Of a DNA stretch of 54,499 bases, positions 15,870 to 22,704 are shown piece by piece; the first letter of the stretch is position 1; each line of letters opens with the position of its first letter. Below the pieces are notes generated by a model that saw nothing but the letters and a program-made list of their open reading frames with translations, made no database searches and was not told the origin of the DNA. The position numbers and the translations under genes were made by a program. Location: NCBI GenBank assembly GCA_018609125.1, contig JABAYF010000030.1, positions 3,759 through 58,257 on the forward strand, written 5' to 3'. The DNA is from Candidatus Nanopelagicales bacterium (GTDB taxonomy: Bacteria > Actinomycetota > Actinomycetes > S36-B12).

Positions 15870-16631
15870 TTAGGCGGTAATTGGTGAGCGCGCGGGAGTC
15901 CAGGTGGACTCGAGGCTGAAGCGGTCGGCGCGGATGTAGGTTTCGCGCCACTCGATGGGGTGTTGCTGGGCCAGGGCGAAACGTTCCATCATGAGGAGAG
16001 CGGTGTGCTCGGCTACGTGGAGTTGCTCAGCGATATGAGATGGCGCGTTAATGGCGGTGACCTTCTCGGTTCCGGCATCCACGGTGACACCGCACAGGTC
16101 ATGGAGTTGGGCGTAGAGGCCGGCTTCTTGGAAGTCGACGCCGAGCAGGGCGGCCGCCGGTTCGGCGGGGAGCCACGAGGTGTCGACCGCTAGCGGTTCG
16201 CTGGCGGCGTAGCGAACCCGCTCCAAGACGATCAGTTCCGTATCGACTGGCAGCCCCAGGTTTTCGGCCACCACCCCGTTGACGGTTCGGGCGAGGCGGC
16301 GGACCTGACTGTGATGGTCAACACCTTGGGCTTTCATAGAGTCGAAGAGTGAATACAAGGTGTTGAGGTCTTGTTCGAACCGTGGTGGGGTGAGGGTGGT
16401 ACCCCGGCCTCGCTCACGGCGAATGAGACCCTCGTTGGTGAGCACCCGCATGGCTTCGCGGATCGTGTGTCGGCTCACGTCGTAAGCCTCGGTCAGGCTC
16501 AGTTCACCGGGAAAGCCGGCCGCAAAGTCGCCGGTCATGATGCGCGCCCGCAGGTCGGCGTGTACCTGGGCCCACAGTGGCATCGGATCGGTTCGATCGG
16601 GGCGCTGTATTCCTGGCCAAGTGCGGGACAT
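15870..16631 (-). CDS. GntR-family transcriptional regulator, HutC/UTRA subfamily
   Basis: 253 residues from ATG 16631. The N-terminal winged helix (about 15-80, PLWAQVHADLRARIMTGDF... and SRHTIREAMRVLTNEGLIRRERGRGT) is typical GntR. The C-terminal UTRA ligand-binding domain (about 95-245) ends with HPIEWRETYIRADRFSLE. The start is set by a leaderless promoter (TACATT, 6 nt). GGACA half-sites cover its promoter, so it probably represses itself and may control the divergent sulfotransferase operon and the downstream exporter. The ligand is unknown. Confidence 0.9.
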   Translation of the reverse strand: MSRTWPGIQRPDRTDPMPLWAQVHADLRARIMTGDFAAGFPGELSLTEAYDVSRHTIREAMRVLTNEGLIRRERGRGTTLTPPRFEQDLNTLYSLFDSMKAQGVDHHSQVRRLARTVNGVVAENLGLPVDTELIVLERVRYAASEPLAVDTSWLPAEPAAALLGVDFQEAGLYAQLHDLCGVTVDAGTEKVTAINAPSHIAEQLHVAEHTALLMMERFALAQQHPIEWRETYIRADRFSLESTWTPARSPITA

Positions 16632-16643
16632 GGGGTAAATGTA
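16632..16643 (-). promoter_or_regulatory. Leaderless-type promoter of the GntR gene
   Basis: TACATT (16643-16638) lies 6 nt before ATG 16631. Confidence 0.65.
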
Positions 16644-16644
16644 C

Positions 16645-16665
16645 GGACATCCGGACAATCTGTCC
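16645..16665. promoter_or_regulatory. Operator candidate: three GGACA half-sites at 8-bp period
   Basis: GGACA at 16645-16649 and 16653-16657 and its inverse TGTCC at 16661-16665 are equally spaced. They lie 14-34 bp upstream of the predicted GntR transcription start and between the two divergent promoters, which suits autoregulation. Confidence 0.55.
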
Positions 16666-16691
16666 AGCCGTTCGAGCAATCTCTTGCGCAG

Positions 16692-16704
16692 TAGGCTGCA
16701 AAGC
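16692..16704 (+). promoter_or_regulatory. Leaderless-type promoter of the sulfotransferase gene
   Basis: TAGGCT (16692-16697) lies 7 nt before GTG 16705, favouring this start over ATG 16639. Confidence 0.65.
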
Positions 16705-17574
16705 GTGGATCTTGTGTGGCGAGAGGCGCCGTCGGAACCGATTTTCGTGGGCGGTACTGGACGCAGCGGCACCACGATTGCGGGGCAGTTGCTCGGTCGC
16801 CATGCCCAGGTCGGCTCCACCAATCCGCGTGAGTTGCGCTTTATTGCATCGTTTGGTGGACTCGCTGATGCCTACGCAGGCCAATGCACACCGGAGGAGG
16901 TCATCGCCAACCTCCGCGCCCACTGGTACGTCCGGATCAAGCCCTCAGGTGCGAGGTCAGGGTTGTTCCGTCGAGTCAGCGAAGCCGAACTGGATTTACT
17001 GGCGGCGGACTATGAGAGTGGCTTCCCCGTCGACCCCTTCGTCGCATCAAGGCGCTTCGCCGAGACGATTGTTTCTAGCCGGACGCGTCGGAATCCGTTG
17101 AGTCGCTGGGTCGACACAACCCCGGCGAACGCTCGAAACGCTGATCGGGTACTCGCGCTCTTCCCCGAGGGGAAAGTGGTGCATATGATGCGTGACGGTC
17201 GCGACGTTGCGGCGTCTTTCGTATCCAAACCATTTGGGCCCAGCGAAGTCATCCAGGGCCTGGATGCTTGGCGTGATCGCATGATTGAGGCCCATCGGGC
17301 TGAGGTCAACTGTCCGGTCGGGCGGGTGCTGCGAGTAAACCTGGAACAGTTGGCTTCGACTGATCGAGACGCCACGTTGACCCAGCTCCTAGATTTCCTT
17401 GGGCTACCTGCTGATGCGCAGTTAAGTCGGTGGTTTGCCAATTCGGTGGTGGGGGCCCAGGTGCACGGCGGCCGATGGCGTCGCGACTACGATGACGCGA
17501 TCGCCGCGGCGGTTGATCAACGATACGGGGAAATACTGGAAGAACTTGATGGGTTGGGAGTCCCGCATCCGTGA
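16705..17574 (+). CDS. PAPS-dependent sulfotransferase
   Basis: 289 residues from GTG 16705. The longer frame from ATG 16639 would run through the operator and the promoter, so it is less likely. FVGGTGRSGTTIAGQLLG near the N-terminus is the 5'-phosphosulfate-binding loop and VVHMMRDGRDVAASF (mid-protein) the 3'-phosphate-binding motif of sulfotransferases. It would transfer sulfate from PAPS to an unknown carbohydrate or small-molecule acceptor and release PAP, which the CysQ-like enzyme at 43.2 kb could remove. No membrane segment is seen. The stop overlaps the next gene's start (GTGA). Confidence 0.88.
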   Translation: MDLVWREAPSEPIFVGGTGRSGTTIAGQLLGRHAQVGSTNPRELRFIASFGGLADAYAGQCTPEEVIANLRAHWYVRIKPSGARSGLFRRVSEAELDLLAADYESGFPVDPFVASRRFAETIVSSRTRRNPLSRWVDTTPANARNADRVLALFPEGKVVHMMRDGRDVAASFVSKPFGPSEVIQGLDAWRDRMIEAHRAEVNCPVGRVLRVNLEQLASTDRDATLTQLLDFLGLPADAQLSRWFANSVVGAQVHGGRWRRDYDDAIAAAVDQRYGEILEELDGLGVPHP

Positions 17575-19043
17575 TTAGGATCCAAGCCCCACACACCGAG
17601 GTTGGTCGATCCGCCGTCATCGCCGCAGCACGCATGGCAGTGGCTAACCTGGGCGGAGATGGCGATGGCTGCGGTCTGGTTGTCCGGCTGCTGCTGGACG
17701 ATGTAGGGCGGCGATCCAGCCCGGAAATTGACGATGGAGAGATTGAACTAGTGATCACTCCCGATGGCACCGAAGTAGTGTTGGAGCTGCGCGATCGTGG
17801 CGAGCCGATCAGCGCCGAACCCCACACTTTGCATCCGCTGGTGTCACTAGGTGTGGTCACCGGCTCACATGCCGGCACCGATGGGCACGGCAATGTAACG
17901 GCCATTCATCTTGCGCTGCAATCACATCACAGCGTGGAGGACTTAACTGACGAAGAGATCCTGCATGCTGAAGTTGCGGTAAGCACCGAAGAGGTCACGA
18001 TTCGTGAACTAATCGAAGCCGATGCTTCCTCCCTCACACGTCTGCTTTACCGATGTTACGGCTGGAGCTATCCCAACACCGATTTGTATTTCCCGGAACG
18101 CATCGTGGCCGCCCTTCGCGCGGGGACACGCATCGGGATGGTGGCGGTGACTAGCGCAGGCGAGGTTGTTGCACATTGGGGAGCGGTGTTCTTCGGCCCA
18201 CACGTCGTGGAGTCCGGTAGCACGGTCACCGATCCGCGGTTCCGGCACCGCGGCATCGCCAAATCCCTGGGCGAACAGTTGCTTGATCGACTGAAGGAAC
18301 GCAGCGTAATTGGCCGTTTCCGCGAGCCAGTATTAACGCATACGGCTACCCAGGAGATTGCGCTTAAAGAGGGTGCGGTCATGGTGGGCCTGCGAGTCAA
18401 CCGGAACCAGGCCCTGCAGCAGGTGGGAATTACCAACGGCTTAATGCATCACCGCAGCAGCGTCACGGTCGCCTTTGGCGTACTGGGGGATTTTCCAGTT
18501 GCCACCATCTTTGTGCCCGAAGACTACGCAGCAATCTTGCGGGTGGTGCTCAGTCACAGCGCCTGGCCGCGTCACATTGCCGCCCCGAATGACAGAGTGG
18601 AGGCGCCGACCCAGACACGGGCGAAATCGTCATATGACGCCGGAAATCAGTCGGCCACCATTGATGTACATGTGGTGGGCCTTGATCTCGTCGACGAAGT
18701 TGATGCGGCGATGGATCGTGCCCGCCGCGGGGGAGCCAAGTCAATTGAGGTGCACCTGCCTACCGCGCAGCCTGCCCTGGCGGAGTTGGGCCGTGGCCTG
18801 ATTGACCTGGGCCTGGCGTACGCGGCGTATCTTCCTATGCTGCACGAGGATTCCGATGTGCTCATTTTGCAGTGGCTAGACGAAACGCACGTCGACACCT
18901 CTGAGTGGCACTACGCCTCAGACCACGTAGAAGCTCTCGCGCTTGCCATCGTGTCCCAAATTCACCAGGCCCAAAACCGGGCCACGTCAGCCCGGCGTGC
19001 AGCTGCTCGTCGCGTCAGTGGCACGGTGGATCACCGAAATTAG
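17571..19043 (+). CDS. Fusion of an ATPase-like (HATPase/anti-sigma type) domain with a GNAT acetyltransferase
   Basis: 490 residues. The N-terminal 125 or so resemble the ATP-binding fold of anti-sigma/RsbW-type kinases: LELRDRGEPI for the DxGxP box and GTDGHGNVTAIHL for the glycine-rich lid, though a clear N-box asparagine is not evident. Residues about 142-290 form a GNAT domain with the acetyl-CoA loop VTDPRFRHRGIAKSLGEQLL. The remaining 200 residues are an uncharacterised alpha/beta region. GTG start overlaps the sulfotransferase stop by 4 nt, so the two are translationally coupled. Function unknown; modification of a sulfated product or a regulatory role are both possible. Confidence 0.72.
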   Translation: MIRIQAPHTEVGRSAVIAAARMAVANLGGDGDGCGLVVRLLLDDVGRRSSPEIDDGEIELVITPDGTEVVLELRDRGEPISAEPHTLHPLVSLGVVTGSHAGTDGHGNVTAIHLALQSHHSVEDLTDEEILHAEVAVSTEEVTIRELIEADASSLTRLLYRCYGWSYPNTDLYFPERIVAALRAGTRIGMVAVTSAGEVVAHWGAVFFGPHVVESGSTVTDPRFRHRGIAKSLGEQLLDRLKERSVIGRFREPVLTHTATQEIALKEGAVMVGLRVNRNQALQQVGITNGLMHHRSSVTVAFGVLGDFPVATIFVPEDYAAILRVVLSHSAWPRHIAAPNDRVEAPTQTRAKSSYDAGNQSATIDVHVVGLDLVDEVDAAMDRARRGGAKSIEVHLPTAQPALAELGRGLIDLGLAYAAYLPMLHEDSDVLILQWLDETHVDTSEWHYASDHVEALALAIVSQIHQAQNRATSARRAAARRVSGTVDHRN

Positions 19044-19877
19044 TTCGCTTCGGAGTCGTTGGGCGCGCTCAGAGATTTCACGCTGGTGCACAACGTATTC
19101 GGCGCGTCCGGATGGTGTTTCGATCGTGATAGGCAAATAGCCCGCCTCGGTGAGATCGTAGGGAGAGGCACGCATGTCAATGGTGCGAGTGTGATGGGCG
19201 AGTTCAAAGCAATCAGCCAGTAAATCCGCACCCACAAGGGGGTAGATGCGATAGGCCCACTTGTATAAATCCATGGCAGCATGCAGGCACCCAGGCTGCT
19301 CCAAGTCAGCCTGGGTGGCGCGCGTTGGACTCACGGAGTTAAGCGGCTTTGCTGACTGCGTGAAAAAGCGAAATGCATCAAAATGAGTGCAGCGCAGCGG
19401 GCTAGACTCCACCACTTCCGCAATTTGCGCAGGTGGTAAACGCAGCGGTCTAGCGGAGTGTCGAACTTCGCCGGGGTTCAATTGGTAGACCATCGCCCAT
19501 TCATGTCGGCCGAAGCAGCCGAGAGCTGCCGGACGTTGTTGGGTGCGTTCAAGCAGATGCAAAATATCGTGTACGAGCGCGTAGTTGATGGTGCTTTCAT
19601 CAACGTAGGCGTGCTTGTTATTTACTTGGTACCCACGCACATCGGACCATTCGGCGACGTCGCCGCATAGTGCAAAGCCCCAGCCCGGGTGCCAGCGACG
19701 AAGTTTTGCCGGACTGAGATTGTAGTAGTCAAACATGAAGTCCTGCACCGGATGCGCAATGCCTAGACGGCGGCGGTCCAGGTGCGGAACAATCCAAGCA
19801 TCAATGCGCTCCTGATGGTTCCGGCGCAGAATTCGCCAGGTGTTTTCTTCAATAAGATGGCGGTCGAGAGTTGTCAT
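18987..19877 (-). CDS. Actinobacterial protein annotated as 3-methyladenine DNA glycosylase
   Basis: 296 residues from ATG 19877, whose ATGA overlaps the upstream gene's stop. The N-terminal HPVQDFMFDYYNLSPAKLRRWHPG is diagnostic of a conserved actinobacterial family generally labelled 3-methyladenine DNA glycosylase, unrelated in sequence to Tag, AlkA or AAG as far as I can see; the enzymatic label is therefore weak. A HDILHLLERT segment and several conserved histidines could be a metal site. The C-terminus overlaps the GNAT fusion gene by 57 bp tail to tail. Confidence 0.75.
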   Translation of the reverse strand: MTTLDRHLIEENTWRILRRNHQERIDAWIVPHLDRRRLGIAHPVQDFMFDYYNLSPAKLRRWHPGWGFALCGDVAEWSDVRGYQVNNKHAYVDESTINYALVHDILHLLERTQQRPAALGCFGRHEWAMVYQLNPGEVRHSARPLRLPPAQIAEVVESSPLRCTHFDAFRFFTQSAKPLNSVSPTRATQADLEQPGCLHAAMDLYKWAYRIYPLVGADLLADCFELAHHTRTIDMRASPYDLTEAGYLPITIETPSGRAEYVVHQREISERAQRLRSELISVIHRATDATSSCTPG

Positions 19878-20998
19878 GTGATGGCGATGAGACCCATATC
19901 GGCGCAACCTCGCTCAACCACATCGAGACCAAACGCATCCACAGGGCCATGCGCACCGGGGGAAACACCCTTCGTGGCAAGGGAAACCGCACCCCACGCG
20001 AGAAGTTCAGCGGTGAGATCGTAGGGTGACGGTCCGGTCAAGCAAACCGTGCCGAGGGGTCGACCCACCGCATCGGTAGCCTCGGCAACAACCAGTGTGC
20101 GAGCCCGTCCGCGAGCGGCGGAATCAGGGCCTTGGCCGGTTGTCTTGGCGAGGCGACGGCGCAGGGCCGTGACGCCAGAATCAATTCCAGGAATAGCCGC
20201 TAAGGAACCGGCAACTTGACCGGCAACAGCAGCCGCGGGAGTCCAGCGACCGGCCCAACCTAGCCACACACCGACATCGGTGAGATCAGATTCAACGCGT
20301 GGTAGACCGAAATGCTCACTGCCTGCCACCGGCATGGCCTTCCAGCTCCTGTTGCGCCCCACATCAAAGGAACGCGTGCCGGAGGGATTGCCCTTGAGCA
20401 ACTGCCCCTGGCGAAAGCCGAAGGATGGGGACAGCATGACGCCAGCGGCACTGGCCTTGGTGCCAGAAGATAGTCCGAACTCGCCGTCCACGAAGTAGCC
20501 CACGTCTACGCGGGTGGGCGTGTGTCCGGTTTCTCGAGCGCGAGCGCACACGATGGCGCCGGCAAGATTTCCGGGCACGTAGTCATAACCGAATGCGGGG
20601 ATGAGTCTGGCACCAGTTTCTTCAGCCCGCGGTCCCCATTCCTGGAAGATGCTGCGAATGAAGGGAGGCTCACCGGTGGAATCTAAATAGCCGGCCCCAG
20701 CATCGACGGCGGCTGCTACCGCAGCGGTGCCCAACTCCATAAACGGACCAACGGTGCTGACGAGCACGTCGTCACCATCGTGGAGAAGGGTTCGGACGCT
20801 AGCGCTGTCAGTCGCGTCAGCAACGGCAATACCCGGCTCTGTCTGTGGGGAGGGTGCAAGTGGGGCGAGTCGATCAGCGAGCCGAACGAGATCGTCGTGG
20901 CGTCGACCGGCCAGGGTAGGTGCCAACCCGGCACGCACCATCGTTTCGGCGGCAAGTCGACCGGTATAGCCCGTGGCGCCTAGCAACACAATCCGCAT
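19874..20998 (-). CDS. Saccharopine-dehydrogenase-like NAD(P)-binding enzyme
   Basis: 374 residues from ATG 20998. MRIVLLGATGYTGRLAAETMVRAG is a Rossmann dinucleotide-binding motif of the saccharopine dehydrogenase/trans-acting enoyl reductase group, and FGYDYVPGNLAGAIV is a family landmark. A role in lipid or amino acid reduction is possible; the substrate is not evident. ATG 20998 is preferred to a longer GTG form because TAGCGT lies 7 nt upstream, a leaderless promoter. It is coupled to the downstream glycosylase-like gene by a 4-nt overlap. Confidence 0.85.
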   Translation of the reverse strand: MRIVLLGATGYTGRLAAETMVRAGLAPTLAGRRHDDLVRLADRLAPLAPSPQTEPGIAVADATDSASVRTLLHDGDDVLVSTVGPFMELGTAAVAAAVDAGAGYLDSTGEPPFIRSIFQEWGPRAEETGARLIPAFGYDYVPGNLAGAIVCARARETGHTPTRVDVGYFVDGEFGLSSGTKASAAGVMLSPSFGFRQGQLLKGNPSGTRSFDVGRNRSWKAMPVAGSEHFGLPRVESDLTDVGVWLGWAGRWTPAAAVAGQVAGSLAAIPGIDSGVTALRRRLAKTTGQGPDSAARGRARTLVVAEATDAVGRPLGTVCLTGPSPYDLTAELLAWGAVSLATKGVSPGAHGPVDAFGLDVVERGCADMGLIAIT

Positions 20999-21011
20999 GG
21001 AACCCACGCTA
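20999..21011 (-). promoter_or_regulatory. Leaderless-type promoter of the saccharopine-dehydrogenase-like gene
   Basis: TAGCGT (21011-21006) lies 7 nt before ATG 20998. It shares two base pairs with the divergent TAGCCT hexamer of the next gene. Confidence 0.65.
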
Positions 21012-21021
21012 GCCTGCCTAG
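21010..21021 (+). promoter_or_regulatory. Leaderless-type promoter of the 43-residue acidic protein
   Basis: TAGCCT (21010-21015) lies 6 nt before GTG 21022 and overlaps the opposite -10 hexamer. Confidence 0.6.
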
Positions 21022-21153
21022 GTGTCCGCACCCAAAGGCCAGGCCCAACCAAGAGACGATAAACCGCTTTTGCCTGACATTACTGAAGATGAAGGCGTTG
21101 AACCTTACGAGGACGAGGACTATCTACGCGAGGTGCCACCACACCACGGATAG
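21022..21153 (+). CDS. Small acidic actinobacterial protein (43 residues)
   Basis: A GTG-started frame encoding a very acidic peptide with a central LPDITEDEGVEPYEDED stretch and the C-terminal REVPPHHG. Small acidic proteins with a 'LPD(x)T(x)DE ... PPH' layout and no known function occur widely in actinobacteria; I recall this pattern but could not check it. A leaderless promoter hexamer positioned exactly as at other genes here, plus the divergent arrangement, supports it as real despite its size. It is followed after 24 nt by the convergent mscL gene. Confidence 0.65.
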   Translation: MSAPKGQAQPRDDKPLLPDITEDEGVEPYEDEDYLREVPPHHG

Positions 21154-21177
21154 GTAGCAGCGGTGAGGTCGACGGCA

Positions 21178-21570
21178 TCACGATGTGGAACGACGCTCAG
21201 CGGCAAGCAGATCCCTGATTTCGGTCAGGAGCAATTCCTGCGCCGATGGTCCGGCTGCCTCGACCGCGTCGGCTGCTTCCTGGCGCTCCCGCCAACGGTT
21301 CATGGGAACAACGAACGCGAAGTAAATGATCGCGAGGGTGATAACAAAGGTGATGACGGCATTGACCATGAGCGAGATATTGATGGTCTGATCGTTGATG
21401 ATGATTTGACCGGCATCGACGCCGCCACCGAGAACCAAATTGATCAGCGGGGTGATGAATGCCTCGGTGAATGCTACGACCAGGGCAGAAAATGCAGCGC
21501 CAGCAACGAATGCGACGGCGAGGTCCAGCACATTGCCACGGGTGATGAAGTTACGAAAGCCAGTAATCAT
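21178..21570 (-). CDS. mscL: Large-conductance mechanosensitive channel MscL
   Basis: 130 residues of the MscL family: MITGFRNFITRGNVLDLAVAF is the N-terminal helix and first pore helix, with the GxxxGxAxxx-like small-residue pore lining, then the second membrane helix ISLMVNAVITFVITLAIIYF and a charged C-terminal bundle. It releases solutes during hypo-osmotic shock. ATG 21570 is preceded by TAGAGT with a 6-nt spacer. It lies 21 nt after the SAF-domain gene yet has its own promoter. Confidence 0.95.
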   Translation of the reverse strand: MITGFRNFITRGNVLDLAVAFVAGAAFSALVVAFTEAFITPLINLVLGGGVDAGQIIINDQTINISLMVNAVITFVITLAIIYFAFVVPMNRWRERQEAADAVEAAGPSAQELLLTEIRDLLAAERRSTS

Positions 21571-21582
21571 GTACCAACTCTA
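21571..21582 (-). promoter_or_regulatory. Leaderless-type promoter of mscL
   Basis: TAGAGT (21582-21577) lies 6 nt before ATG 21570. Confidence 0.65.
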
Positions 21583-21591
21583 GACCGGAAT

Positions 21592-22221
21592 TTATTGCAA
21601 AACTGCCGTAAGGGCTCGTTGCATCGACACAGCGGCGAGTTCGACAGCATCGTCGCGTGACACTGCGAGCAGCACCAGGGATCCGCTCTGCGATGTGAAT
21701 CCAGCCGGCGGAATGGGCTGTGCCACAACGCGGGCATTGCGAGCGATGATGCGAGCCTGTCCGTCGACGCTGGCGGCGATGACGCTGACAATATCGCCGG
21801 GAGCCAACAAACCTGCCGCTCCAGAATCAGCAAGTCGAACGGGCACCAGCACGTCGCCGGGTTGAGTTTGGGGCCGTGTGCCCAAGACCCGGGTGGTGGT
21901 AATGAGTTCACCGGCAAGCAGTGGCGTGGTGATAATTTTCCCCACCAGCAAGCCAGGCACTTCATAGCTACCTGCGGTGGCGAGGTCGACCGGCACCGGT
22001 GTGACCGCGAGATCGGCTTCGCTTAACGTTGTGCCGGCAGGTACGTCCTGCGCTGCAGTAACCAAATTAACCATGGGGCCAGCGGTACTGCGACCACCCA
22101 TAATGATCAGCACGCACATCGCAGCGAGGAGTGCGGCCACGATACGGCGATGCCGGCGCAGTAGGCCGCGGCTTGAATCGAGCAGGCCGGTTGAGGAATT
22201 TTTCGGTGAGGTGCCCAGCAT
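21592..22221 (-). CDS. SAF-domain membrane-anchored protein (CpaB/FlgA-like fold)
   Basis: 209 residues: a short basic cytoplasmic tail, one membrane segment (IVAALLAAMCVLIIMGG) and an exported SAF domain starting VTAAQDVPAGTTLSEADLAV, the recognition pattern of CpaB/RcpC pilus-assembly proteins. No pilus genes lie nearby, as is usual for the stand-alone actinobacterial versions located next to fmdB and mscL. Function unknown. ATG 22221 fits a leaderless promoter with a 7-nt spacer. Confidence 0.82.
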   Translation of the reverse strand: MLGTSPKNSSTGLLDSSRGLLRRHRRIVAALLAAMCVLIIMGGRSTAGPMVNLVTAAQDVPAGTTLSEADLAVTPVPVDLATAGSYEVPGLLVGKIITTPLLAGELITTTRVLGTRPQTQPGDVLVPVRLADSGAAGLLAPGDIVSVIAASVDGQARIIARNARVVAQPIPPAGFTSQSGSLVLLAVSRDDAVELAAVSMQRALTAVLQ

Positions 22222-22234
22222 GTGGGCGACGCTA
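22222..22234 (-). promoter_or_regulatory. Leaderless-type promoter of the SAF-domain gene
   Basis: TAGCGT (22234-22229) lies 7 nt before ATG 22221. Confidence 0.6.
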
Positions 22235-22294
22235 GTGGCCAGCGGCTATGCCGGTGGTGCGTCTATCCACAGCCTGTCGGGTAGCGACGGGAAA

Positions 22295-22612
22295 CTACGA
22301 CGCCTTAGGCGCGGGGGCCGGACTCGCTGGCTTCGCAGTGCTGGGCTGTTCGGCTGGCTTTGCCTTATCGGCGGGGGCATTGGCTAGCTTCGCATCGGCC
22401 TTGGTTTCGGTGGAGGTTTTGGGCTTTTCCCCGTTCGAGCGGGAGTCGGTACGGTAAAACCCCGAACCCTTAAAAACTACGCCCACGTTATTGAACATTT
22501 TGCGCATATGACCACCGCACGAGGGGCATTCGGTGAGCGTGGGGTCGGTCATTGCCTGCACGATGTCGTGCTCGGCACCGCAGTCTTTGCAGGTGTAGGA
22601 ATACGTAGGCAC
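22295..22612 (-). CDS. FmdB-family zinc-ribbon protein under HrcA/CIRCE control
   Basis: 105 residues from GTG 22612 (TTG 22618 is in frame two codons upstream, but the family start is MPTYxYxC). PTYSYTCKDCG and ECPSCGG are the two knuckles of a single zinc ribbon (four cysteines), followed by KMFNNVGVVFKGSGFYRTD, the FmdB signature. The C-terminal 40 residues are Ala/Lys/Pro-rich and disordered. The family is often called a regulator but its job is unknown. A perfect CIRCE operator overlaps its promoter, so it is expected to be heat-inducible through HrcA. Confidence 0.9.
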   Translation of the reverse strand: MPTYSYTCKDCGAEHDIVQAMTDPTLTECPSCGGHMRKMFNNVGVVFKGSGFYRTDSRSNGEKPKTSTETKADAKLANAPADKAKPAEQPSTAKPASPAPAPKAS

Positions 22613-22624
22613 CCCCAAAGATTA
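22613..22624 (-). promoter_or_regulatory. Leaderless-type promoter of the fmdB-like gene
   Basis: TAATCT (22624-22619) lies 6 nt before GTG 22612, and its first three bases are the last three of the CIRCE element. Confidence 0.65.
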
Positions 22625-22648
22625 GCACTCGACTTCAGTGAGTGCTAA
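22622..22648. promoter_or_regulatory. CIRCE element (HrcA operator)
   Basis: TTAGCACTC-N9-GAGTGCTAA, matching the CIRCE consensus at all 18 arm positions. It covers -10 to -36 of the predicted fmdB transcript. The ABC transporter promoter on the other strand is about 45 bp away and less likely to be affected. Confidence 0.95.
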
Positions 22649-22692
22649 GCCTCGCTGTGGAGATGACGCGCGATGCGCGCCACCCTTCTGGT

Positions 22693-22704
22693 TAGGGTGG
22701 CCAC
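22693..22704 (+). promoter_or_regulatory. Leaderless-type promoter of the ABC transporter operon
   Basis: TAGGGT (22693-22698) lies 6 nt before ATG 22705. Confidence 0.7.

Noticed and set aside
16639-16704. Longer N-terminus of the sulfotransferase from ATG 16639
   Set aside because: It would lie across the GntR operator and the -10 hexamer of the gene, while GTG 16705 fits the promoter spacing seen elsewhere.
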